Source: Algoriphagus sp. AGSA1
Lineage (GTDB): Bacteria > Bacteroidota > Bacteroidia > Cytophagales > Cyclobacteriaceae
Assembly: GCF_021390545.1 (NCBI RefSeq)
Contig: NZ_JAJUWR010000006.1
Span: 124,001-188,000 of the forward strand
DNA: 64,000 nucleotides
Direction of reading: 5' to 3'
The position numbers and the translations under genes are program-made. Positions 8,838-15,806 of this stretch are shown in pieces; the first letter of the stretch is position 1, and the number at the start of each line of letters is the position of its first letter. The notes under the pieces were generated by a model that made no database searches, was not told the DNA's origin, and saw only the letters and a list, made by a program, of their open reading frames with translations.

Positions 8838-9117
8838 AAAACAAAGGCAAAAGACACTTCGAAATAGAAATAGAAGGGCAGTATGCCACTGCCAATTATG
8901 GTGAATTTGGGAGCCAGATAGCTCTTGTACGCACCGAAACTGACCCTGAATTGGAAGGGACGGCAAGTGCTGTAGTGGAAAAGATCTTACATTATCACGA
9001 GATCATAATCTGAGATTGTTGCCTTTCAGTCCCTTTGTATTCGCTTGTATCAAAAGGTTTCCAGAATGGAAACGTATTGTAAGTAAAAAATTTAAAGAGT
9101 ATGACAAGCTGTATTAA
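8838..9117 (+). pseudogene. Decayed copy of the GNAT gene at 3062-3379
   Basis: The nucleotide sequence tracks the intact GNAT gene from its FEIEIE segment to its stop (for example GGTGAATTTGGGAGCCAGAT is shared). The first 35 or so bases, including the start codon, are missing. A 6-base in-frame deletion removes part of the acetyl-CoA loop, and a single-base deletion near 9000 (CGAGG to CGAG) breaks the frame. It lies 2 bases ahead of the intact small gene at 9120. Confidence 0.85.
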
Positions 9118-9119
9118 CT

Positions 9120-9440
9120 ATGCAAACTCAAATGAAAACATACGATAATTTAATAGAAGCATTGACCGACTTGAAAAAAGAAGGGTATGTGGAAGACTTT
9201 AATTTAAAACAAAACTGTATTGAATGTAGAAACGGGATGTACAGAATATTTCATAATGAATTTAATATCGATAACTACATTAGGTTTGAAGATGACGACT
9301 CCAGTCCGGAGAATTCAGCAATATTATATGTGATTACTTCGGATAAGTATAGCCTAAAGGGTACTTTGATTAATTCGTTTAGTATTTATTCCAATGAGGT
9401 CACAGATGAAATGCTAAATAAACTGAAGTTTACACATTAA
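9120..9440 (+). CDS. Small conserved Bacteroidota protein (sometimes labelled PRPP synthetase-like)
   Basis: This 106-residue acidic protein has no signal peptide. It starts with MKTYDNLIEALTDLKKEGYVEDFNLKQNCIEC and continues with a FNIDNYIRFEDDDSSPENSAILYVI core and a KGTLINSFSIYSNEVTDEML ending. Proteins of this size and pattern are common in Bacteroidota and are often auto-annotated as phosphoribosylpyrophosphate synthetase. No PRPP-binding motif is visible, so I do not support that function. The paralogous copy at 3385 is broken. The gene is intact here and follows a dead GNAT copy. Confidence 0.65.
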   Translation: MQTQMKTYDNLIEALTDLKKEGYVEDFNLKQNCIECRNGMYRIFHNEFNIDNYIRFEDDDSSPENSAILYVITSDKYSLKGTLINSFSIYSNEVTDEMLNKLKFTH

Positions 9441-9559
9441 GTGGGAGGGTACATAATGGTTTCTGAAGAGTGAGAAATGACTAGGCCTAAAGAGGCACAT
9501 TTAGTAAAAAGTATATGCCCTGGGAAGTAACATATAATAAATTAAAGCATTAGGAGAAC

Positions 9560-10543
9560 ATGAAAAAAATCGGAATAAATGGCTTTGGTCGAATAGGCAG
9601 AGCATCCCTTAAACTTATATCGGACACTCCGGATTTGGACGTTGTGGGTATAAATGATCTCATGACTATTGAAAACGCAGCCTACCTTTTAAAATATGAC
9701 AGTATTTATGGTAGGTTTGACAAAGAGATATCTGTTCAAGATGACCACATAGTTTTGAATGGCAAGCCTATCAGATATACAATGATAAAAGATCCGGCAG
9801 CGTTGAAATGGAGCGAATTGGATGTCGATGTTGTTATAGAGAGTACTGGTTTTTTTACAAACAAACAGGATGCTGAGAAACACATTTCAGCAGGGGCAAA
9901 ATTTGTGGTTATTTCAGGGCCTACCAAAGATACACCTACCGTAATTCATGGTGTTAACACCGAAGAGGGAAAAGCACAGGTGTTCTCGTGTGCCAGCTGT
10001 ACAACAAATAGCATAGGTCCAATTATTGAAATTATAGGACGCAGGATAGGCATTAAAAAAGCCATACTAAACACAACTCATGCCTATACAGCATCACAGG
10101 CATTAGTAGATGCTCCATCAAAAAAAGAACCTAGAATGGGACGTGGTGCTGCTATCAATTCTGCACCGGCAGCTACGGGAGCCGCAATAGCGGTAACAAA
10201 AGCGCTTCCACAATACGAAGGTAAATTTGACGGGATAGCTGTGCGGGTACCAGTGCCCATAGGATCTATATCAGATATTACATTTATCACTGAGCGTCCG
10301 ACCTCTGCTGAAGAAATAAATTCAGTTTTGACAGACGAAGCAAAAACATCACGTTACGAAAAAGTGGTAAGCGTCAGCAATGAACCTTTGGTTTCTTCAG
10401 ATATGATAAAGAATCCATTTGCAGCCACTGTTGATCTTGAAATGACACGTGTAGTAGATGGAGATCTTGTTAAAATTATGGCCTGGTATGATAATGAATG
10501 GGGCTTTACCAGTCAAATGATTAGACAAATCCAGGAATTATAA
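9560..10543 (+). CDS. gap: Type I glyceraldehyde-3-phosphate dehydrogenase
   Basis: The 327-residue protein has the complete GAPDH pattern: NAD-binding INGFGRIGRASLKLI, the Asp of INDL that favours NAD, the catalytic Cys in SCASCTTNSIGP (near residue 146), TTHAYTASQ, and the C-terminal WYDNEWGFTSQMI. It converts glyceraldehyde-3-phosphate, NAD and phosphate to 1,3-bisphosphoglycerate in the cytosol. AGGAGAACATG gives a good ribosome site at the chosen start. The CTTNS ending, where many enzymes have CTTNC, is a mild variation. It stands alone rather than in a pgk/tpi cluster, so it could be a second, specialised copy. Confidence 0.93.
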   Translation: MKKIGINGFGRIGRASLKLISDTPDLDVVGINDLMTIENAAYLLKYDSIYGRFDKEISVQDDHIVLNGKPIRYTMIKDPAALKWSELDVDVVIESTGFFTNKQDAEKHISAGAKFVVISGPTKDTPTVIHGVNTEEGKAQVFSCASCTTNSIGPIIEIIGRRIGIKKAILNTTHAYTASQALVDAPSKKEPRMGRGAAINSAPAATGAAIAVTKALPQYEGKFDGIAVRVPVPIGSISDITFITERPTSAEEINSVLTDEAKTSRYEKVVSVSNEPLVSSDMIKNPFAATVDLEMTRVVDGDLVKIMAWYDNEWGFTSQMIRQIQEL

Positions 10544-10726
10544 AAAATGTTCATAATCCCTAAACTCAATTTAGTCTTAAAGAAAAATGTTGTATAAATT
10601 CACCTAAATATTTCATAATACAATTTGAGTTAGTAAGATCGGAGGGGATTATTTATTGGTTGATAGTCACTAGAAAGAATATTGACTGGTTTAATAGGTG
10701 TAAAAATAAATTATTATAAAACAATA

Positions 10727-11263
10727 ATGGGAAATAAATCCATCGAAAATATAGAAGTTGGAACTAATGTTAAATTCAAGTTTTTGCTTTTATTATTCAT
10801 AGTAATTCATTATAGCTCATTCTCTCAATCCACTAGGGATTTATATCCTATAGAAATAAAGAGGGGCGTCTTTAGTACTAAATATTTCTATAATGGTCAA
10901 AGTTTTGAAAGTCCATATGGGTTGCAAATTCCTATAATGCAGATGAATGATTCAGAGGTTGTAAGGGATTACAATAAGTTTAAAAATTCAATGAAAACGG
11001 CTAAAATAATTAGTATAATTTCCGCAGGTATTTCATTGTATCCTTTATTTAAGCCGGATAGACGGAATAGTGATTCCTATTGGGCTGTATTGGGTACTGC
11101 GGGTTTAGTTTCGGCCTTCTTTAACATTCGATCAAATATACTCTTAGATAGATCTTTGAAGCGGTATAATAAAATAGTTTCAGGGACTGAATTGGGTTTT
11201 CAATACAATAAAACTTATTATGGAAATAGTATTGTGGGTATTGGGATATCACATAGGTTTTAG
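10727..11263 (+). CDS. Hypothetical secreted or membrane protein
   Basis: The ATG of MGNKSIENIEVG at 10727 was chosen over an upstream TTG. The protein (about 178 residues) has a hydrophobic segment KFKFLLLLFIVIHYSSFSQS near residues 17-35 that looks like a signal peptide ending in the typical Bacteroidota S-Q. Two further mildly hydrophobic stretches lie around residues 85-100 and 110-130. The C-terminus ends GIGISHRF, an aromatic end as in small beta-barrel proteins. No family is recognised. Confidence 0.55.
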   Translation: MGNKSIENIEVGTNVKFKFLLLLFIVIHYSSFSQSTRDLYPIEIKRGVFSTKYFYNGQSFESPYGLQIPIMQMNDSEVVRDYNKFKNSMKTAKIISIISAGISLYPLFKPDRRNSDSYWAVLGTAGLVSAFFNIRSNILLDRSLKRYNKIVSGTELGFQYNKTYYGNSIVGIGISHRF

Positions 11264-11309
11264 GTGAATTAAGAAGAAATAGATGACTCAATTATAAAAG
11301 GAGGCAATT

Positions 11310-12704
11310 ATGAATATACTTATAATAGCATTAATGGTCTTATTATCCAGCCAACCGCTTATAGCTCAGGATATAGCAGGTAAATGGAGCGGGAAGCTTA
11401 CTATTCATGGAACTCGCTTGACTGTTTCTTTCAACGTTTCTAAAGACGAAAATGGCTATGAAACTACAATGGACAGCCCTGATCAAGGAGTGAAAGATAT
11501 ACCGGCTACAACAACATTTAAGGACTCGCTTGTTGTTTTTGAGGTCCCAATGGCAGGTATTTCATATAAAGGTATTCATAAGGATAGTTTAATTATTGGA
11601 ACATTTAAACAAAACAATCAGGACTTCCCGCTCAATCTTTCAAAACAGTTAACTGAAGAAAAAGTCACTCCACGACCTCAGGAGCCTGAAAAACCTTACC
11701 CATACATATCAGAAAGTGTCACCTTTGAAAATCGCCAAGAGAAAATCACCCTTGCGGGAACCCTTACACTTCCTCACGATAAAGGCAATTTTCCTGCGGT
11801 TGTTTTGATTTCAGGAAGTGGCCCACAAAATAGGGATGAGGAACTGATGGGGCACAGACCTTTCTTGGTATTATCAGATTATTTGACTAGGAATGGAATC
11901 GCTGTCTTACGGTTTGACGATAGGGGTTTTGGGGAATCTACGGGAGATTTCAGCTCCGCTACCACTGCTGATTTCTCCACTGATGTAGCAAGTGCAATTG
12001 CCTATTTAAAGACCAGAAAAGAAATCGATACAACTAATATAGGACTAATTGGTCATAGTGAAGGAGGTTTGATAGCTCCAATGGTCGCAGCTGAATCAGC
12101 TGATGTTGGGTTTGTAGTTTTAATGGCTGGTTCAGGGATTAGGGGGGATAAATTGTTATTGCTTCAGGAAGAACTAATCGAACAGGTTATGGGTACCTCT
12201 GAAGCTAAAATTGAAAATTTACTACAAACAAATTCCAAGATTTTTGATATTATCTTGAGCGCTGAGGATGATTTAAGCTTAAATTCTAAGCTTAAGATTG
12301 CACTAGAAGAATCCCTTGAGGGTGATTATGCAAACTCTATTCCTGAAGGAATGACTAAAGAGGAATTTGCAACCGCACAGATAGATCTATTTACTTCTCC
12401 GTGGGTAAAGTACTTCCTGAGATATGATCCATCCAAGACCCTTGAAAAGGTAAAATGTCCGGTATTGGCAATAAATGGCGAAAAAGACCTTCAGGTTCCT
12501 CCAAAGGAAAATCTATCTGCGATTAAACAGGCTTTGGAGAAAGGAGACAATGATAGGGTTACTATTAAAGAGTATAAGGATTTGAATCATCTCTTTCAAG
12601 AATCTGACACAGGATCACCAATGGAATACTCAGTTATTGAACAGACAATAGCTCCTGTAGTACTCAGAGAGGTAGCAGATTGGATTATGGAACAAATAAA
12701 ATAG
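11310..12704 (+). CDS. Secreted alpha/beta hydrolase with N-terminal beta domain
   Basis: The 464-residue protein has a signal peptide ending near LLSSQPLIAQ. A lipocalin-like beta segment follows (GKWSGKLTIHGTRLTVSFNV). From about residue 135 there is an alpha/beta hydrolase fold with oxyanion segment ISGSGPQNRDEE, VLRFDDRGFGES, the nucleophile Ser in GHSEGG (near 249) and a late Asp/His pair (NGEKDLQVP; DLNHLFQ). The architecture matches periplasmic acyl-peptide- or ester-hydrolysing proteins of Bacteroidota. AAAGGAGGCAATT in front of the ATG is a strong Shine-Dalgarno, unusual in this phylum. Confidence 0.85.
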   Translation: MNILIIALMVLLSSQPLIAQDIAGKWSGKLTIHGTRLTVSFNVSKDENGYETTMDSPDQGVKDIPATTTFKDSLVVFEVPMAGISYKGIHKDSLIIGTFKQNNQDFPLNLSKQLTEEKVTPRPQEPEKPYPYISESVTFENRQEKITLAGTLTLPHDKGNFPAVVLISGSGPQNRDEELMGHRPFLVLSDYLTRNGIAVLRFDDRGFGESTGDFSSATTADFSTDVASAIAYLKTRKEIDTTNIGLIGHSEGGLIAPMVAAESADVGFVVLMAGSGIRGDKLLLLQEELIEQVMGTSEAKIENLLQTNSKIFDIILSAEDDLSLNSKLKIALEESLEGDYANSIPEGMTKEEFATAQIDLFTSPWVKYFLRYDPSKTLEKVKCPVLAINGEKDLQVPPKENLSAIKQALEKGDNDRVTIKEYKDLNHLFQESDTGSPMEYSVIEQTIAPVVLREVADWIMEQIK

Positions 12705-12793
12705 TAGCTAAGACGTAGGTTGATATTAAAGTCCAAACGGGCCTAATTAAAATGACAGAACAAATGTTGGATTATGTACATAAATATGTCTTT

Positions 12794-12901
12794 TAAAAGA
12801 CAAATTATAATCATAAGAAATCGAACATGTCATGACACACAGAGGGATGATATTCATCGCGAGAGATTCTATGAGACCATTATAAATCAAATTATAAACA
12901 C
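12794..12901 (+). repeat. Leader repeat, copy A, in front of the gene at 12902
   Basis: This is a degenerate copy of the element described at 14028. From 12812 it shows ATAAGAAA in place of the usual ATGAAA, a small inverted repeat TGTcatgACA at 12828-12837, a GGATGA core that can pair as GATGA-tat-TCATC (12846-12858), and the tail AAATTATAAACACATGAAA that ends at the start codon of the next gene. An earlier tail (AAAAGACAAATTATAAT, 12795-12811) just upstream suggests a second, mostly lost unit. Confidence 0.6.
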
Positions 12902-13870
12902 ATGAAAGCAGCAATATTAAATGAATTCGGATCTTTTGATAATTTTAAGATCACTGAAGTACCAACGCCAAAACCAAAATTTCAGGAAGTTTTGGTCAAG
13001 GTTCTTGCTTCTTCCGTCAACCCTTTGGATTACCAAGTCCGTCGTGGGGATTATAAAAACGAATTGACTTTACCGGTAATCACGGGGCACGATATCTCGG
13101 GGGTAGTTGTGGGAATTGGACCGGGGGTTGAAAATTTTAAAGTGGGTGATGAAGTTTACTATTCACCTGAAATTTTTAATGGACAGGGAAGCTATGCGCA
13201 ATATCACTGTGCCCACGAATCCATCATCGGTCTAAAACCTAAGAACATAAGCCACTTGGAAGCCGCGACGCTTCCATTAGCTGCTGGTACAGCCTGGGAA
13301 ATGCTTGTTACAAGAGCACAACTTAAAATCAATCAGACCATACTGATTCACGGAGGTGCGGGCGGAGTAGGAATACCAACTATCCAAATTGCTAAAGCTA
13401 TGGGGGCAACTGTATTTACGACGGCAAGAAAGGTCCACCACCCGTTTCTTCTTGAGATTGGGGCTGATTATGTCATTGATTATAAAAATGAGGACTATAT
13501 TAAGTCTATTAATCAATTGACTAACAATAAGGGAGTAGATGTGATCATTGATACCATCGGGGGGGACACACTTTCTGATAGTGGGAAAATACTTAGCCAG
13601 TTGGGTCAGGTAGTTACTATAGTTGATATTGATAAGCCACAAAACCTGTTAGAAGCTTGGGGGAAAAACGCCACCTATCATTTTGTTTTTACAAGGCAGA
13701 ATAGAAATAAGCTTAATGAATTAACGAAACTTGTAGAAAGTAAAAAGCTTAAACCTGTTTTAACCAAGGTTTTTTCGTTATCAGATATTGGAAAAGCTCA
13801 TAGCCTTCTGGAGAATAAAACCGGTGATGATAATTTCTATGGCAAAATTGCGATAGAAATTGAACATTAA
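12902..13870 (+). CDS. NADPH:quinone reductase-like zinc-independent MDR oxidoreductase
   Basis: The 322-residue protein belongs to the medium-chain dehydrogenase/reductase family, quinone oxidoreductase branch. It has a GroES-like N-terminal half (VLASSVNPLDYQVRRGDY, GHDISGVV), the Rossmann motif ILIHGGAGGVGIPTIQIAKAMGA, and the C-terminal LLENKTGDDNFYGKIAIE. The catalytic zinc Cys/His set is absent, as expected for the quinone reductase group. It reduces quinones or activated double bonds with NADPH in the cytosol. Its start codon coincides exactly with the end of leader repeat A. Confidence 0.87.
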   Translation: MKAAILNEFGSFDNFKITEVPTPKPKFQEVLVKVLASSVNPLDYQVRRGDYKNELTLPVITGHDISGVVVGIGPGVENFKVGDEVYYSPEIFNGQGSYAQYHCAHESIIGLKPKNISHLEAATLPLAAGTAWEMLVTRAQLKINQTILIHGGAGGVGIPTIQIAKAMGATVFTTARKVHHPFLLEIGADYVIDYKNEDYIKSINQLTNNKGVDVIIDTIGGDTLSDSGKILSQLGQVVTIVDIDKPQNLLEAWGKNATYHFVFTRQNRNKLNELTKLVESKKLKPVLTKVFSLSDIGKAHSLLENKTGDDNFYGKIAIEIEH

Positions 13871-13896
13871 GTTATTTGTTTTCAAGGAATGGCAAG

Positions 13897-14027
13897 ATGA
13901 AATGTCCATGAGAAAGGCTTCTTACAGAGAGGGATGATTATTTTCAGTGGGACTTGCCTGTCGCAGGGATTCTCTGAATCGATTTCAGAACAGGCCATAT
14001 GACCTTTGAAAGACAGATTATAAACAC
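13897..14027 (+). repeat. Leader repeat, copy B (tandem with copy C)
   Basis: This copy starts ATGAAATGTCCATGAG. It has a 6-bp stem TGAGAA-aggc-TTCTTA (13909-13924, one G-U), the GGATGATTAT core (13932), a stem TCTGAA-TCGAT-TTCAGA (13971-13987) and the tail ACAGATTATAAACACATGAAA, where the next ATGAAA opens copy C. Its reading frame is interrupted at codon 5 (TGA) and again later, so any peptide is lost. The hairpins and the spacing persist. Confidence 0.7.
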
Positions 14028-14120
14028 ATGAAATACCCATGTCGAGAAGTCGATACCCGGGAGGATGATTATCCTGGGTATTTTTCCGATGAAAATCGGG
14101 ACAGGCTACCTGACCGCTGA
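14028..14120 (+). CDS. Possible 30-residue leader peptide inside leader repeat C
   Basis: An ATG-to-TGA frame of exactly 31 codons, MKYPCREVDTREDDYPGYF then SDENRDRLPDR, very acidic and charged. Stop and downstream ATG are separated by 18 bases. Copy E has a frame of the same length with 22 of 30 residues identical. Nucleotide differences between the two copies change the residue in 8 of 12 altered sense codons, so purifying selection on the peptide is not evident. It may be a translated upstream frame that tunes the next gene, or a by-product of RNA structure. Confidence 0.35.
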   Translation: MKYPCREVDTREDDYPGYFSDENRDRLPDR

Positions 14121-14138
14121 AAAACAAATTATAAACAG
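14028..14138 (+). repeat. Leader repeat, copy C, in front of the thiamine-diphosphate enzyme gene
   Basis: This is the best-formed unit. Reading 5' to 3' it has ATGAAATACCCA; stem TGTCGA-gaag-TCGATA (14040-14055); AGGAT-gatt-ATCCT (14062-14075), extended by TACCC/GGGTA; CCGAT-GAAA-ATCGG (14086-14099), a GNRA-type tetraloop; CAGG-cta-CCTG (14102-14112); and the tail AAAACAAATTATAAACAG directly before the next ATGAAA. About 84% of bases in its first 93 match copy E, 40 kb away and in the opposite orientation. Confidence 0.8.
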
Positions 14139-15806
14139 ATGAAAGCATCAGATTTATTTATCAAAGCACTGGAAAATGAGGGTGTTGAATATATATTCGG
14201 ACTACCGGGAGAAGAGAACCTCGATTTCCTCGAATCCCTCAGGAAGTCGGAAAAGATAGAGTTGATCCTTACCCGACACGAACAGGGTGCGGGATTTATG
14301 GCTGCGACTTATGGCAGACTGACCGGCAAACCGGGAGTTTGCCTCTCTACCCTGGGGCCTGGTGCCACCAATCTGGTGACTTCCGCAGCTTATGCTCAAT
14401 TAGGCGCTATGCCTCTTGTTATTGTTACCGGGCAGAAGCCGATCAAAAAGAGCAAGCAGGGTAAATTTCAGATCATCGATGTGGTCAAAATGATGCATCC
14501 GCTTACCAAATATACCAAACAGGTCACCCATAGTTCTCATATCCCTTCAATGGTCAGGGAGGCATTTCGGTTGGCCCAGGACGAAAGGCCTGGAGCGACG
14601 CATATAGAACTGCCGGAGGACATTGCCGCGGAGGAGGTAGAAAATCCGAGGATATTTGATGTGGTGGACTTTAAAATTCCCAATGCGGGGAAAGATGCGA
14701 TTCAGCAGGCCGCAGACCTGGTCAAAGAGGCCAGCAGACCTCTCTTGCTCATCGGTGCCGGAGCCAATAGAAAAAGAGCCAGTATGGCATTGACAGCTTT
14801 TGTTGATTCTATAGGAATACCTTTTTTCAATACACAAATGGGAAAGGGGATCATAGATGAACGTCATCCCTTGTATCTGGGAACGGCGGCATTGTCCGAT
14901 TACGATTTTTTGCATGAAGCAATCAAGCAATCGGATCTGATTATCAATGTGGGGCACGATACCATTGAAAAACCTCCTTTTTTCATGCATTTCAAGGACA
15001 AACGCAAGGTAATTCATCTCAATTTTTTTCCTGCCGAGATAGACGAGGTTTATTTTCCTCAATTAAATGTCATCGGAGATATAGCAAACAGCGTTTTGGG
15101 GTTGACCGAATCTTTAAAGCCCTATGCCCATAGCTGGAATACTGATTTCTTTATAGGTGTTAAAGACAATGTGTCGTCCCGTCTGGCAAAATACGGGGAT
15201 GACAATCGTTTTCCTATTTTGCCCCAACGTGTGGTGAAGATTGTGAGAGATACACTTCCTGACGACGGTATCATAACGTTGGACAACGGGATGTACAAAA
15301 TATGGTTTGCAAGAAATTATCCTGCCTATGTACAAAACAGCCTGCTACTTGATAACGCACTGGCGACTATGGGAGCAGGGCTGCCTTCTGCGATGATGGC
15401 AAAAAAAATCAATCCGGACAAAAAAGTAATATCCATAAACGGTGATGGAGGGTTTATGATGAACTCCCAGGAATTGGAAACCGCCATACGCCTGAAACTT
15501 GACCTGGTAGTCATTGTCCTGAACGATAATGGGTATGGTATGATACAATGGAAGCAGGAGGTCGATGGCTTTGTGAAATATGGCCTGGATTATGGAAATC
15601 CAGACTTTGTCAAGTATGCCGAAAGTTTCGGAGCAACTGGATATCGGCCGACTTCAGTAGAAGAGTTTCACCAGACCCTGGGAGATGCTTTGAACTCCAA
15701 TGGGGTACAGCTTATTGATCTGGCAGTGGATTATTCATTGAACCACGAAATTTTAAATGTATTGATTAAGGAATATTCCAATGAACCTAAAAAAACAAAA
15801 TCATGA
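14139..15806 (+). CDS. Thiamine-diphosphate enzyme, acetolactate synthase-like; candidate 2-oxoglutarate decarboxylase
   Basis: The 555-residue protein has the full ThDP decarboxylase layout. It has the N-terminal PYR domain with catalytic Glu in TRHEQGAGFMA (near residue 48), a central domain (DLVKEASRPLLLIGAGANR), and the C-terminal PP domain with the ThDP/Mg motif NGDGGFMMNSQELETA ... LNDNGYGM. It looks like acetolactate synthase large subunits. However, no small subunit or ilvC lies nearby, and the stop overlaps the start of a succinate-semialdehyde dehydrogenase (ATGA). The same gene pair in cyanobacteria makes 2-oxoglutarate decarboxylase plus SSADH. I infer that role here. Preceded by leader repeats B and C. 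Confidence 0.8.
   Translation: MKASDLFIKALENEGVEYIFGLPGEENLDFLESLRKSEKIELILTRHEQGAGFMAATYGRLTGKPGVCLSTLGPGATNLVTSAAYAQLGAMPLVIVTGQKPIKKSKQGKFQIIDVVKMMHPLTKYTKQVTHSSHIPSMVREAFRLAQDERPGATHIELPEDIAAEEVENPRIFDVVDFKIPNAGKDAIQQAADLVKEASRPLLLIGAGANRKRASMALTAFVDSIGIPFFNTQMGKGIIDERHPLYLGTAALSDYDFLHEAIKQSDLIINVGHDTIEKPPFFMHFKDKRKVIHLNFFPAEIDEVYFPQLNVIGDIANSVLGLTESLKPYAHSWNTDFFIGVKDNVSSRLAKYGDDNRFPILPQRVVKIVRDTLPDDGIITLDNGMYKIWFARNYPAYVQNSLLLDNALATMGAGLPSAMMAKKINPDKKVISINGDGGFMMNSQELETAIRLKLDLVVIVLNDNGYGMIQWKQEVDGFVKYGLDYGNPDFVKYAESFGATGYRPTSVEEFHQTLGDALNSNGVQLIDLAVDYSLNHEILNVLIKEYSNEPKKTKS

Noticed and set aside
9120..9440. Naming this gene a phosphoribosylpyrophosphate synthetase
   Set aside because: It is about a third of the length of a real PRPP synthetase and lacks the PRPP-binding loop; the name is an inherited label.
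12794..14138. Interpretation of the leader repeats as integron attC sites or a CRISPR array
   Set aside because: There is no RYYYAAC/GTTRRRY pair, no integrase, no regular spacers, and copies are far apart and strand-independent.
13882..14148. An 88-codon minus-strand frame across leader repeats B and C
   Set aside because: The frame opens on the complement of the repeats and shows no homology; its repeated sequence stems from the tandem units.
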